Assembly (NCBI GenBank): GCA_964509885.1
Contig: CAZDZL010000001.1
Span: 100,555-164,554, forward strand
DNA: 64,000 bases
Direction of reading: 5' to 3'
From: Palsa-1447 sp964509885
GTDB lineage: Bacteria; Verrucomicrobiota; Verrucomicrobiia; Opitutales; Opitutaceae
The notes below the pieces were generated by a model. It did no database searches, had not been told where the DNA came from, and worked only from the letters and a program-made list of their open reading frames with translations. Positions 47,631 to 56,905 of the stretch are shown piece after piece. Position numbers and translations under genes: made by a program. How positions within the stretch are numbered: the stretch's first letter is position 1; each line of letters starts with the position of its first letter.

Positions 47631-50438
47631 ATGCCCCGAAACCTTGAAGAGCTGGCCCGCGCGCACCTCGTGTTCCCCCAGGAGACGGGGGGAGCGGGCC
47701 GGATTTCCGCCTGCAAGGCTTTCCTCGCGGACGCGATGGCGGACCTGAGGGAGCGCCACGACCAGGGTGCCTCCGGGCTCGAGGTCGAGAACGGGAGGGC
47801 GGCCATCATCGACGCCCTGGTCATCCGCCTCTTTGACCACGCGATCGCCCTGTATGCCCGCAGGCAGGGCCCCACCCCGGCGGCGGTCTCGCTGATCGCC
47901 CTGGGCGGGTACGGCCGCTGCGAGCTCGCGCCCTGGAGCGACGTCGACGTCATGTTCCTCTACCCCGAGAAGTCCAAGCCGGGCGTGGTCGGGCCCTTCC
48001 AGGCCCACCTGACCCAGGAGGTCCTCTACCCCCTCTGGGACTGCGGCCTCAAGGTCGGCCACTCCACGCGCCGGGTGGACGAGGTCTTCGTCCAGGCGAA
48101 GAAGGAGATCCAGACGATGACGGCGCTCCTCGAGGCGCGCTACGTCGCGGGGTCCGCGGCGCTCTGCGACTCGTTCCTGAAGGCCTACCGCAACTTCTAC
48201 ACGACGGACGACCCGAAGGGGTACATCCTGGCCAGGCTGGAGGACCAGTCCCAGCGCCGGGCCAAGTTCGGCAACACCGTCTTCAACCAGGAGCCCGACA
48301 TCAAGAACGGCGTCGGGGGCCTGAGGGACTACCAGAACACGCTATGGATGGCCCGGGTGAAGCTCGGCATCATGAAGATGGACGAGCTGGCGGCGCAGGG
48401 CTACCTGACCCAGGCGGAGGTGAGCGAGTTCAGCCGGGCCCACGACTTCCTGCTCAGGGTCCGCAACGAGCTCCACTTCGAGAGCGCCCGGCCGACGGAC
48501 GTCCTGAACCTGGACGCGCAGCCGAGGGTCGCCCTGAACCTGGGCTACATCCAGGTCGAGCTCCTCGCCCGGGTGGAGTGGTTCATGCAGGATTACTACC
48601 GCTGCGCCCAGGCGATCTACCAGACCTCGATGAACGTGGAGAGCCGCCTGGCTCTGGCGATCGGCCGCAAGTCCAGCGGGGCGAAGGTCCCCATCCGGGA
48701 AACCCTGAAGATCGCCCGCCTGAGGCGGGCGCGCCGCGTGGACGGGTTCATCGTCCGGGGCCACGAGCTCGCGGCGGAGTCCCCGACCGTGTTCGCGGAC
48801 GACCCTGTGAGGCTGGTTCGGGTCTTCCGGCACTGCCAGCAGCTGGACTGCACGCTCGATTTCCACCTGACCCAGCTGATCAAGGAGTCCCTGCCCCTCA
48901 TGGCGGGGATTGTCGCCTCCCCCGACGCCGGCATGGCTTTCCGGGCCATCCTGTCGGAGTCGGGGGCGGTCCACCCGGTCCTGAGCCGGATGCACGAGCT
49001 CGGGGTCCTGGGCGGCTACATCCCCGAATTCGACGCCCTGACCTGCCTCGTCCAGCACGAATATTATCATAGATATACTGCTGACATACATACACTTAAC
49101 GCTATACGTGAGCTCGACCTCATCTTCACGGAGGCCGAGGAGATCACCCTCAAGTACCGCAACGTCCTGCACGAGGTGGAGGACCCCGCCCTGCTCTACC
49201 TGACCCTCCTCCTCCACGACATCGGCAAGGCGGTTGGGATCAAGGGGCACTCCGATTCCGGGGTGCTCCTGGCTGGGCCCACCATGGAGCGGCTCGGGGT
49301 GTCGCCCAGGGGCCAGGAACTTGTTTCATTTGTTATCAAAAATCATCTCGCGATGGCACGATTCTGGCAGAAGCGGGATGTAGATGACCCCAAGACATCT
49401 GCCAGCTTTGCGGAGCTTGTCGGCGACCCGGAACGCCTCCGGTACCTCTACGTGCACACGTTCTGCGACGCGCGCGGGACATCCTCGGACCTTTGGAACA
49501 GCTACAAGGACACCCTCCACACCACCCTCTACCGGAACACGCTCGAGCGCCTGACGCTGGGTGCCGCAATTGACGCCAATCTCGAGGAAAAACGCAAAAT
49601 GACCGAACAGGAACTGATCGCCAAACGGATTCCGGGTATCAGCAACGACGAGATCGCCGCGCACTTCAGCCTGCTCCCCGACCGCTACTTCATCCTCACC
49701 GACGCGAGCGAGATCACGCTGCACATCCAGATGGTGAACCGGCTGCTCAAGTCGATCTCCTCGACGGACTCGGTCGGCTCGCTGCGCCCGGTGATCGACT
49801 GGAAGGACGACCTCAACCGCTCGCTCACGGTCGTGAACGTGGTCACCTGGGACCGCGCGGGGCTGTTCTACAAGCTGGCCGGGGCGTTCAGCGTCGCCGG
49901 GCTGAACATCCTCGGGGCGAAGGTCATCTCGAGGACGGACCACATCGCGATCGACACCTTCTACGTGGTCGAGCCCGGCCGGGGGGTCGTCCAGAACGCC
50001 GCCGCGCAGGAGTCGTTCGCCAAGATCATCGAGTCCTCCCTTGTCTCGAACACGGACCTCTACCCCGACATCGTCGCCCAGGCCAAGAAGATCGCCGCGA
50101 CGCGCTACCTCTACGCCAAGGGGGGCGAGACCCTCCACAGCTCCTTCCCCCCGACGGTCGACGTCTACCACGAGATCTCGATGCAGCGCACCATCGTCGA
50201 GGTCCAGGCCCGGGACCAGATCGGCCTCCTCTACCGGCTGGCGAAGGCGATCTTCGACTTCGGCTTCGACATCACGTTCGCCCGGATCGGGACCGAGCGC
50301 GGCGTCGCGATCGACACCTTCTACATCGAGAGCGCGAACCACGAGCCGGTTGAGGACCCCGAGCGGCTGCAGAGGCTGCGCGCCGCGCTGAACGAGGTGA
50401 TCACACCCTCCCTCGTGCCCGTCGCCGAGACGGCCTGA
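47631..50438 (+). CDS. glnD: [Protein-PII] uridylyltransferase
   Basis: Nitrogen-status sensor that uridylylates and deuridylylates PII. The 935-residue product has all four domains in order: the nucleotidyltransferase core GGYGRCELAPWSDVDVM (about residues 92-108), a linker, the HD domain with LLLHDIGKA (about 525-533), and two ACT domains (about 731-800 and 853-925) that read glutamine. Three AT-rich, rare-codon patches lie in the middle (49060-49112, 49321-49400, 49560-49640), unlike the rest of the gene. The ATG at 47631 gives the natural start. Confidence 0.95.
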   Translation: MPRNLEELARAHLVFPQETGGAGRISACKAFLADAMADLRERHDQGASGLEVENGRAAIIDALVIRLFDHAIALYARRQGPTPAAVSLIALGGYGRCELAPWSDVDVMFLYPEKSKPGVVGPFQAHLTQEVLYPLWDCGLKVGHSTRRVDEVFVQAKKEIQTMTALLEARYVAGSAALCDSFLKAYRNFYTTDDPKGYILARLEDQSQRRAKFGNTVFNQEPDIKNGVGGLRDYQNTLWMARVKLGIMKMDELAAQGYLTQAEVSEFSRAHDFLLRVRNELHFESARPTDVLNLDAQPRVALNLGYIQVELLARVEWFMQDYYRCAQAIYQTSMNVESRLALAIGRKSSGAKVPIRETLKIARLRRARRVDGFIVRGHELAAESPTVFADDPVRLVRVFRHCQQLDCTLDFHLTQLIKESLPLMAGIVASPDAGMAFRAILSESGAVHPVLSRMHELGVLGGYIPEFDALTCLVQHEYYHRYTADIHTLNAIRELDLIFTEAEEITLKYRNVLHEVEDPALLYLTLLLHDIGKAVGIKGHSDSGVLLAGPTMERLGVSPRGQELVSFVIKNHLAMARFWQKRDVDDPKTSASFAELVGDPERLRYLYVHTFCDARGTSSDLWNSYKDTLHTTLYRNTLERLTLGAAIDANLEEKRKMTEQELIAKRIPGISNDEIAAHFSLLPDRYFILTDASEITLHIQMVNRLLKSISSTDSVGSLRPVIDWKDDLNRSLTVVNVVTWDRAGLFYKLAGAFSVAGLNILGAKVISRTDHIAIDTFYVVEPGRGVVQNAAAQESFAKIIESSLVSNTDLYPDIVAQAKKIAATRYLYAKGGETLHSSFPPTVDVYHEISMQRTIVEVQARDQIGLLYRLAKAIFDFGFDITFARIGTERGVAIDTFYIESANHEPVEDPERLQRLRAALNEVITPSLVPVAETA

Positions 50439-50442
50439 GGCC

Positions 50443-50460
50443 GCGGCGCCCCGGCGCCGC
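50443..50460 (+). terminator. Possible hairpin after glnD
   Basis: GCGGCGCC and GGCGCCGC form an 8-bp stem separated by only two bases, 5 bases after the glnD stop. No T tract follows, so it is a weak candidate and may instead be an attenuator or plain GC-rich spacer. Confidence 0.35.
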
Positions 50461-50503
50461 ATAATCCCTTGCGCGGCCGCCCGGCGCCTGCACGACTGTC
50501 CGT

Positions 50504-52201
50504 ATGACCGAAGAGGAGGAACTGAAGGCGCTCCACGCCATCTCATCCCTGGCCTCGGGCACGGACGACCCGGCGGTCGCGACCCGGGCCATCCTGGCCG
50601 TGGCGGCCCGCGCCCTCTCCTCCGACAGCGGGATCGTCGCCTTCCTGAACCCCGAGACGGGCAAGCTCGAGATCGAGGCGGAGCTCGGGCTCCCGGCGGA
50701 CGCGGAGCGCTCGTTCGCTCCGGGTCACGGAGTCCCGGGCTGGGTCGCCTGGCACGGCAAGCCGGCCCTCGTGGCCGACACGTCGGCCGACCTCCGGAGC
50801 CGGCCGGCCCGACCGCAGACGCGCTGCGAGATGGCGGCCCCCCTGCTGACATCCGACGGCAACGTGCTCGGCGTCCTGGCGCTCGACCGCAACGAGACGG
50901 GCGCCTACGCGGCCCCCGATCTGGAGGGCCTCGTGCGACTCGCCGACACGGCGGCGCGGGTCCTGCGCCGGCTCTGGGAGCTGCGCCACCTCCAGGGCAA
51001 GGAGCGCCAGCTGGAGGCGCTGATCGCCACCGGCCAGGCGCTGGTCGGCAAGCTGGAGCAGCGCGAGCTCTTCGACACCCTGACCCGCGACGCCTCGGCC
51101 ATGATGCAGGCGAAGGCGTGCGCGTTCTTCCTCTTCGACCCAGGGGCGGCGAGCCTGCGCCTCGCGTCCTTCCGGGGCGACGCCGGGACGCTGACGCCCG
51201 AGGGCGACCTGCCGCTGCGCTCGTGCCTCTCGGCCTCGGCCGTCAGGACGAGGAGGCCCGTCTCCTACGTCAACATCCAGTCCCCGGAGTACGCCGACCT
51301 GGTCGACCTGCCCCGCGATCCGACGCTGCGCTCCGTCATCGCGGCCCCGATGCTCTTCGAGGGCGAGGTGCTCGGCGTCCTGACCCTCTTCACGGACCGC
51401 ACCCGCCTCTTCGACAACGACGAGAAGCGCCTGTGCAGCGCGCTCGCGAGCCTGGGCGCCGTCGCGCTTCAGAACTCGAGGCTCTACTCGCGGGTCTTCA
51501 TGAGCGAGGAGTCGCTGCGCAAGAACGAGCGCCTGACAATGCTCGGCCTCCTCGCGGCGGAGATCGCCCACGAGATCCGCAACCCGCTCACGGTCCTCAA
51601 GCTCCTGCACGGGGGCATGGGCCTGGACTTCGCCGAGGGCGACCCCAGGCGCACGGACGTGCGGGTCATCGGGGAGAAGCTCGACCAGCTCGAGTCCATC
51701 GTCACCCGCGTGCTCAACTTCGCGAAGGCCCCGACGAGCCTGCACGCGCGCCACCAGGTCGCGGAGATCGTCGCCGACACGCTCGTCCTCGTGCGCCTCA
51801 AGCTCGCGCAGAGCAACATCCGGGTCGCGTTCGAGCCGCCCGCGGCCTCGGTGGTGGTCGAGGGCCACAAGGGCCAGCTCCAGCAGGTCATCCTGAACCT
51901 GATCATCAACTCCATGCAGGCCATGCCCGAGGGGGGCGAGATCACGCTGCGCCTCTCCTCGGACGGCCGGGAGCCAGGCGGCCACGCGATCCTCGACGTG
52001 GTCGACACCGGCTCCGGGATCCCCGACGCCATCCGGGGCCGGATTTTCGACTCCTTCCTGACGGGCAGGCCGGACGGCACCGGCCTCGGGCTCGCGATCG
52101 CCAAGCGGGTCCTCCTCGGCCACAACGGCGACATCGAGCTCGTGAGCTCGAGCCACGAGGGGACGACGATCCGCGTGACGCTGCCCCTGGCGCGGGGCTA
52201 G
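50504..52201 (+). CDS. GAF-domain sensor histidine kinase
   Basis: A soluble 565-residue kinase. Two GAF-type sensory domains (about 15-165 and 180-340) precede HisKA with EIAHEIRNPLTVLK (phospho-His about residue 354) and HATPase_c with NLIINSMQAMPEGG, DTGSGIP and GTGLGLAIAK. No membrane helices are visible, so it senses a cytoplasmic signal or small molecule. The reading frame begins at ATG 50504, after glnD. The two genes may share a transcript. No response regulator is next to it. Confidence 0.9.
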   Translation: MTEEEELKALHAISSLASGTDDPAVATRAILAVAARALSSDSGIVAFLNPETGKLEIEAELGLPADAERSFAPGHGVPGWVAWHGKPALVADTSADLRSRPARPQTRCEMAAPLLTSDGNVLGVLALDRNETGAYAAPDLEGLVRLADTAARVLRRLWELRHLQGKERQLEALIATGQALVGKLEQRELFDTLTRDASAMMQAKACAFFLFDPGAASLRLASFRGDAGTLTPEGDLPLRSCLSASAVRTRRPVSYVNIQSPEYADLVDLPRDPTLRSVIAAPMLFEGEVLGVLTLFTDRTRLFDNDEKRLCSALASLGAVALQNSRLYSRVFMSEESLRKNERLTMLGLLAAEIAHEIRNPLTVLKLLHGGMGLDFAEGDPRRTDVRVIGEKLDQLESIVTRVLNFAKAPTSLHARHQVAEIVADTLVLVRLKLAQSNIRVAFEPPAASVVVEGHKGQLQQVILNLIINSMQAMPEGGEITLRLSSDGREPGGHAILDVVDTGSGIPDAIRGRIFDSFLTGRPDGTGLGLAIAKRVLLGHNGDIELVSSSHEGTTIRVTLPLARG

Positions 52202-52208
52202 CGGCCCC

Positions 52209-52826
52209 TCACTCCTCCAGCTCGACGTTCCAGTAGGCGATGTCGAGGAAGTCCTTCCAGATCTCTCGGTGCTGGTTGCCGAGGACCATGGAGATGACCG
52301 GCCTCCACTTCGGGCGGGAGGGCTTGCGGATGAGGCGCATGGAGGCCTCGTGCGGCAGGCGGTTCGCCTTGCGGGTGTTGCAGCGGATGCACGAGCAGAC
52401 GATGTTCTCCCACGTGGTCTTCCCGCCGTAGTCGCGCGGGATGACGTGGTCCAGGTTGAGCTGCTCCCGCGGGAGCACCTTCGCGCAGTACTGGCAGGAG
52501 TTCTTGTCGCGCTCGAAGACGTTGTTGCGCGTCAGCTTGAGTTCCTTGCACGGGAGCTTGTCGAAGAAGGTGAGCAGGATGACCCGCGGCAGGCGGATGG
52601 TGCGGGTGGGCGTGTGGACGGTCTCCAGCTCGACCTTCGGGGGGTTGTCCTCCGAGAAGTCGATCCAGTCCATCATCGAGAACATCCGGAAGTCGTCCTC
52701 CTGCTGGTGGACGACGTGGGCGTGGCCGCGGGCCAGGAGCCCGAAGGCCCGCCGGGCGCCAATGACGTTAACCGCCTGCCACAGGCGGTTAAGGACAAGC
52801 ACCGGCTGATCTAGGGCTGCCTCCAT
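52209..52826 (-). CDS. HNH endonuclease family protein
   Basis: The 205-residue product has an HNH nuclease core: CQYC zinc pair (about residue 112), LDHVIPRDYGG with the HNH motif histidine, WENIVCSCIRCNTRKANR with the second CxxC zinc pair. The N-terminal 100 residues are a conserved non-HNH region. It is the stand-alone kind often found beside DNA-repair or restriction genes, but here no partner is nearby. No sign of transfer in base composition. Confidence 0.88.
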   Translation of the reverse strand: MEAALDQPVLVLNRLWQAVNVIGARRAFGLLARGHAHVVHQQEDDFRMFSMMDWIDFSEDNPPKVELETVHTPTRTIRLPRVILLTFFDKLPCKELKLTRNNVFERDKNSCQYCAKVLPREQLNLDHVIPRDYGGKTTWENIVCSCIRCNTRKANRLPHEASMRLIRKPSRPKWRPVISMVLGNQHREIWKDFLDIAYWNVELEE

Positions 52827-53040
52827 ACGCGGTCCCGAAAATGGCGATTTCCGCAGGCGGCTGTCAAGAGGGGGCCTCCGGAGGGGCCCAGCGTTAAGAA
52901 AACATTAAGCGGCCCCGGCAGGCTTGTTACACCGGGCTTGAGCCTATCTAAGGTTCCGGTCCATATCGGCCCCGCATGTCCCTCACGCCGCGAGGCTAAA
53001 GGGACCGCGCCGGCGGGTCTTCCCGCTCCATCTTTCCTCA
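52827..53040. other. Intergenic region upstream of the APC permease
   Basis: 214 bases between divergent genes. It holds an AT-richer stretch with a TTAAG-N6-TTAAG direct repeat near 52895-52910. A weak -35/-10-like pair near 52921-52950 has spacing of only 15, so I do not call it a promoter. No gene seen. Confidence 0.45.
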
Positions 53041-55023
53041 ATGTCACTCAAATCGATCATCTTCGGCCGCGAGAAGTCCCTCGAGGACCGGAATCTCTTC
53101 CACAGCATCTCGCTGATCGCCGTGTTCGCCTGGGTCGGCCTTGGCGCCGACGGGCTCTCGTCGTCGTGCTACGGCCCGGAGGAGACCTTCAAGGCGCTCG
53201 GGGCCAACACGCACCTGAGCATCTTCGTGGCGATGGCCTGCGTGGTGACGATCGTCGCGATCTGCGCAAGCTACTCGCAGATCATCAAGCTCTTCCCCAC
53301 CGGCGGCGGCGGCTACCTCGTGGCGAGCAAGCTCATCTCCCCGGCGACCGGCGTCGTCTCCGGCTGTGCGCTCCTGATCGACTACGTGCTGACCGTCACC
53401 ATCTCGGTCGCGAGCGGCGCCGACGCCCTCTTCAGCCTCTTCCCGCCGGCGTGGCAGCAGTACACGCTCATGCTCGGCCTCACGGCGAAGCTGGTGTTCG
53501 AGCTCGCCTGCGTCATCGGGCTCACCCTCGTCAACATGCGGGGCGTCAGGGAGTCGGTCCTCATCTGGGTGCCGATCTTCGGCGTCTTCGTGCTGACGCA
53601 CATCTTCGTCATCGGCTACGCCTTCTTCACGCACGCACCGGGCCTGGCCGCCCTGCCCGCGGCCACGGCCCACGAGATCCACTCGGTCAGCGCCGGCGTG
53701 GGGGTGTTCGGGCTCATGGCGCTCCTCCTGAGGAGCTACAGCATGGGCGCCGGAACGTACACGGGCATCGAGGCCGTGAGCAACGGCCTGCCGATCCTGC
53801 GCGAGCCGCGGGTGAAGACGGGCCAGCGCACCATGGTGTACATGGGCGTTTCCCTGGCCCTCACGGTCGCCGGGCTCCTCATCGCCTACCAGCTCTACGC
53901 CGTCGAGATCAACCCCGACAAGACGCTCAACGCCGTCCTCTTCGAGAAGATGACCGCCGGCTGGAGCCACTCGACGGGCAGCGCGTTCGTGATCGTGACG
54001 CTCTTCTCGGAGGCGGCGCTCCTCATCATCGCTGCGCAGGCGGGCTTCCTCGACGGCCCCCGGGTCCTCGCCAACATGGCGCTCGACCGCTGGTTTCCGG
54101 CGCAGTTCGCCAACCTGAGCGAGCGCCTCGTGACCCGCAACGGCACCCTGATCATGGGCCTCTCGGGCTTCGTGATGATGGTGGCGACGCACGGCTCGGT
54201 CGACCTGCTGGTCATCTTCTACTCGATAAACGTCTTCATCACGTTCTCGCTCTCGCAGTTCGGGATGGTGCGCCACTGGTGGCAGGAGCGCGCCACGGAG
54301 CCCGGTTGGATGCACAAGCTGGCCATCAACGGGTTCGGCTTCGTGCTGACGTTCTCGATCCTGCTCTCGCTGACGGCGGTCAAGTTCAGGGAGGGCGGGT
54401 GGGCCACGTGGCTGGTCACGGGCGCCCTGGTCGCCATGGCGTTCGCGATCAAGCGCCACTACAACGGCGTCCGCACGCAGCTGCGGCGCCTGGACGCCAT
54501 CCTCGAGGCGGCCGAGTCCGAGGGGAAGGCGCCTCCCGCTGTCCCGCCCCCGGCGGACCCGAAGGCCCGCACGGCCGTGATCCTCGTCAATGGTTACAAC
54601 GGCCTCGGGCTGCACACGATCATGAACGTGCCGCGCATGTTCGGGAACACGTTCCGCAACCTCGTGTTCGTCCAGGTCGGCTCGGTCGACGCCGGCAACT
54701 TCAAGGGCGCCGCCGACATCGAGAACCTGCGCGCCCACACCGAGGCCGAGGTGCAGCGCTACGTCCAGTTCGCCCAGGCGCGCGGCTACGGCTCGAAGGC
54801 CTTCACGACCATCGGCTACGACGTCACGAGCGAGGTCATGAAGCTCGCGCGCGAGGCCTCGACCGAGTTCCCGAACCAGGTCTTCTTCGCCGGTCAGCTG
54901 CTCTTCACGAACGAGACGAACCTGACCCGCTGGCTGCACAACCACACGGTGGCCACGCTCCAGAGGAGGTTCTTCCTCTCGAGCATGCCCTTCGTGGTCC
55001 TGCCGATCCGGGTCGACGCCTGA
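53041..55023 (+). CDS. APC superfamily amino acid permease
   Basis: A 660-residue transporter with about 12-13 helices in residues 20-480. Family elements: GLGADGLSSSCYGPEET at helix 1, the Gly-rich FPTGGGGYLVASKLI, and GGTGTYTGIEAVSNGLP-like text around 240. The C-terminal 170 residues form a soluble domain (about 490-660) containing the AVILVNGYNGLGLHTI strand, unusual for plain permeases and possibly regulatory. The substrate is probably an amino acid or another small metabolite. The gene is alone on the plus strand. Confidence 0.85.
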   Translation: MSLKSIIFGREKSLEDRNLFHSISLIAVFAWVGLGADGLSSSCYGPEETFKALGANTHLSIFVAMACVVTIVAICASYSQIIKLFPTGGGGYLVASKLISPATGVVSGCALLIDYVLTVTISVASGADALFSLFPPAWQQYTLMLGLTAKLVFELACVIGLTLVNMRGVRESVLIWVPIFGVFVLTHIFVIGYAFFTHAPGLAALPAATAHEIHSVSAGVGVFGLMALLLRSYSMGAGTYTGIEAVSNGLPILREPRVKTGQRTMVYMGVSLALTVAGLLIAYQLYAVEINPDKTLNAVLFEKMTAGWSHSTGSAFVIVTLFSEAALLIIAAQAGFLDGPRVLANMALDRWFPAQFANLSERLVTRNGTLIMGLSGFVMMVATHGSVDLLVIFYSINVFITFSLSQFGMVRHWWQERATEPGWMHKLAINGFGFVLTFSILLSLTAVKFREGGWATWLVTGALVAMAFAIKRHYNGVRTQLRRLDAILEAAESEGKAPPAVPPPADPKARTAVILVNGYNGLGLHTIMNVPRMFGNTFRNLVFVQVGSVDAGNFKGAADIENLRAHTEAEVQRYVQFAQARGYGSKAFTTIGYDVTSEVMKLAREASTEFPNQVFFAGQLLFTNETNLTRWLHNHTVATLQRRFFLSSMPFVVLPIRVDA

Positions 55024-55033
55024 AGCGGGCCCC

Positions 55034-56185
55034 CTAGCCCAGCAGCACCTGCCACTGGTTCTCGCGCGCGGCCCGGGCGGCCTTGAGCGCGCCCATTGCC
55101 ACGTACCGCTGGAAGTCCTGCCCGGCCAGCCGGACCTTCGGGCTCTCATAGCCGTCGTCGGTGAGGCGCTTCTGCAGCACCGTGTCGATGCCCTTGATCT
55201 GCGAGCCGCCGCCCGTGACGATGATGTTCTGCAGGAGCGTCACGACCGAGTCGGACGAGGCCGACTGGATGAGGGTCGTCAGCGCCGGGTAGATCTTGTC
55301 GATGAGCGCATTGCAGGCGTTGCCGACGGCGTCGCCGAGCTCGAGAGTGCGGCTCTTGCCGCCGATCACGACCTTGATGTCGAGGGGCTTGCGGCTGGGC
55401 CCGACGTAGGAGTTCGCCTCCTTGACCTCGCGCACCGTGATCCGCGAGAGGCCGTTGTTCGGGTAGGTGCGGTTGAGCTCGTCGAAGAGGAGCTCGTCGA
55501 CGGCGTCGCCGGCGAAGGGGATGCTGATCTGGTCGTCCCTCGTCGGGAAATACCCCTGCACAAGGCAGAGGTCGCTCGTGCCGCCCCCGATGTCGATGAA
55601 GAGCGAGTTGACCACCGGGTCCACGTAGCCCGGCTGCTTCACGCGCGAGTCGTCGCGGTAGCCGAGCGCCGCCAGGAACGGCTCGGGGATCAGGAGGATG
55701 CGCGAGAAGATGCCCTGCACCGAGCGCCGGATGTTCTCGCGTGCGATCTCCCCCGCGTTGGCCGGGACGCCCACCACGGCGCGGATCTCCGCCCGGCCCG
55801 AGGGGTCGGCCAGCTGGCGGATGTGCTGCATGAAGTCGCGCGCGGCCTCCGGGCGCGAGATGACGCCCTCGTCAAGCGGCGCCACGAGGTCGACGTGGAG
55901 CATCTGGTCCAGGGCCTCGGCGCCGTAGAGAATCCGGGCGTTGCCCGTGATGATGCCGTCGACGATGCCGTCCTTCACGTAGCCGACGACGGACGGGACC
56001 ACCTTGCTGACGGTGATGTCGGTGGAACCGGCCGGGCCGGCGAGGACGCAGGACTTGTTGGTGCCGAGGTCGAGGCCGATCAGCAGGAGGGCGGGCTTCG
56101 CCGGGGCCGTCCGGGCCGGCGGAGGGAACGAGACGGCGGAGGGCTGGGCGGAGGCGGGCTGTTTCTCAATGGTGGCGGTGGTCAT
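55034..56185 (-). CDS. MamK-like bacterial actin
   Basis: A 383-residue actin-superfamily ATPase. Phosphate 1 is GLDLGTNKSCVL (37-48), phosphate 2 is FIDIGGGTSDLC (about 195-206), and the adenosine motif is VTGGGSQIKGID (about 317-328). Compared with what I recall of MamK, several segments agree, such as AVVGVPANA, LIPEPFLAALGY, LLQNIIVTGGG and the C-terminal WQVL near the end. The first 30 residues are a Pro/Ala-rich tail. No magnetosome genes lie nearby. MreB or ParM are less likely given the sequence. It follows a small helical gene on the same strand. Confidence 0.75.
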   Translation of the reverse strand: MTTATIEKQPASAQPSAVSFPPPARTAPAKPALLLIGLDLGTNKSCVLAGPAGSTDITVSKVVPSVVGYVKDGIVDGIITGNARILYGAEALDQMLHVDLVAPLDEGVISRPEAARDFMQHIRQLADPSGRAEIRAVVGVPANAGEIARENIRRSVQGIFSRILLIPEPFLAALGYRDDSRVKQPGYVDPVVNSLFIDIGGGTSDLCLVQGYFPTRDDQISIPFAGDAVDELLFDELNRTYPNNGLSRITVREVKEANSYVGPSRKPLDIKVVIGGKSRTLELGDAVGNACNALIDKIYPALTTLIQSASSDSVVTLLQNIIVTGGGSQIKGIDTVLQKRLTDDGYESPKVRLAGQDFQRYVAMGALKAARAARENQWQVLLG

Positions 56186-56222
56186 GATGGGAGGGTTGGC
56201 GGGTTGGGATGGGTCGGAAGGT

Positions 56223-56651
56223 TCAGCGGGCGCCGGCGCGCTCCTGCGCCAGCATGTCGTCTATGAAGTCGGCGATGCCGCGCGAGGCGTCGCGGGCGGG
56301 GAGCCTCGCCCTGGGGGGCGCCGGGGCCGCGGCCGTCGCTGGCGAAAGCCCCGAGAGGCGCCGTGTGAGCATCGGCACGAGCACCTCGGCGAACGCGACG
56401 GCCCCGGCGACGCGCTCCCGCTCCTCGGCCATCAGGGCGTCCAGGATCGAGTCGGCCCCGGTCCCGCAGGCCGCCCGCGCCCTCGCGACCGCCCCCGCGA
56501 ACTCCGAGTTCTCTACCCCCTGCGCCTCCTCGGCCAGGCCCTCAAGCCTCAGGAAGCAGATGCGCCGATAGACCCTCGCGACCTCGATCCAAGGCGGCTC
56601 AAATCGGTGGAGGGCTTCGGCCAGTGCTGTCAATCTGACCGCACTGGACAC
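56223..56651 (-). CDS. Small helical hypothetical protein upstream of the actin
   Basis: The 142-residue product is Ala/Arg/Glu-rich and helical, with a terminal SRGIADFIDDMLAQER motif that could be a short binding peptide. The GTG 56651 start (VSSAVRLTAL) is preferred; a TTG at 56633 is possible. It is on the same strand as the MamK-like gene with 37 bases between, so it is a candidate regulator or filament partner of that actin. Family not recognised. Confidence 0.55.
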   Translation of the reverse strand: MSSAVRLTALAEALHRFEPPWIEVARVYRRICFLRLEGLAEEAQGVENSEFAGAVARARAACGTGADSILDALMAEERERVAGAVAFAEVLVPMLTRRLSGLSPATAAAPAPPRARLPARDASRGIADFIDDMLAQERAGAR

Positions 56652-56680
56652 GCGCGCGGGCGTTCGGTTCGAAGTTATTT

Positions 56681-56905
56681 TCAGCGACCCGACTTCAGCT
56701 CCACGTACATCGCCTCGACCTTCGCCCTCGCCCACGGGTTCTTGCGCAGGAAAGTCAGGCTCGACGTGATGCTGGGGTCGAACATGAAGCATCGGATCTC
56801 CACGCGCCGCGCCATCTCCCGCCAGCCGTGGTGAGCGACGAGCTCGGTCAGCAGCCTCTCCAGCGTGACGCCGTGCAGGGGGTCCTTGGAGGGGTGCGGG
56901 GTCAC
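56681..56905 (-). CDS. VF530-family small DNA-binding protein
   Basis: A 74-residue protein matching the VF530/DUF2132 family: DPLHGVTLERLLTELVAHHGW near the N-terminus, CFMFDPSITSSLTFLRKNPWAR in the middle, and VEAMY at the end. The GTG start overlaps the stop of the thioredoxin-like gene (GTGA at 56902-56905). Members of this family were described as four-helix DNA-binding proteins; its role here is unknown. Usual length about 75 residues. Confidence 0.85.
   Translation of the reverse strand: MTPHPSKDPLHGVTLERLLTELVAHHGWREMARRVEIRCFMFDPSITSSLTFLRKNPWARAKVEAMYVELKSGR

Noticed and set aside
52921..52950. Promoter upstream of the APC permease
   Set aside because: Best -35/-10 match has spacing of about 15 and three mismatches in the -10.
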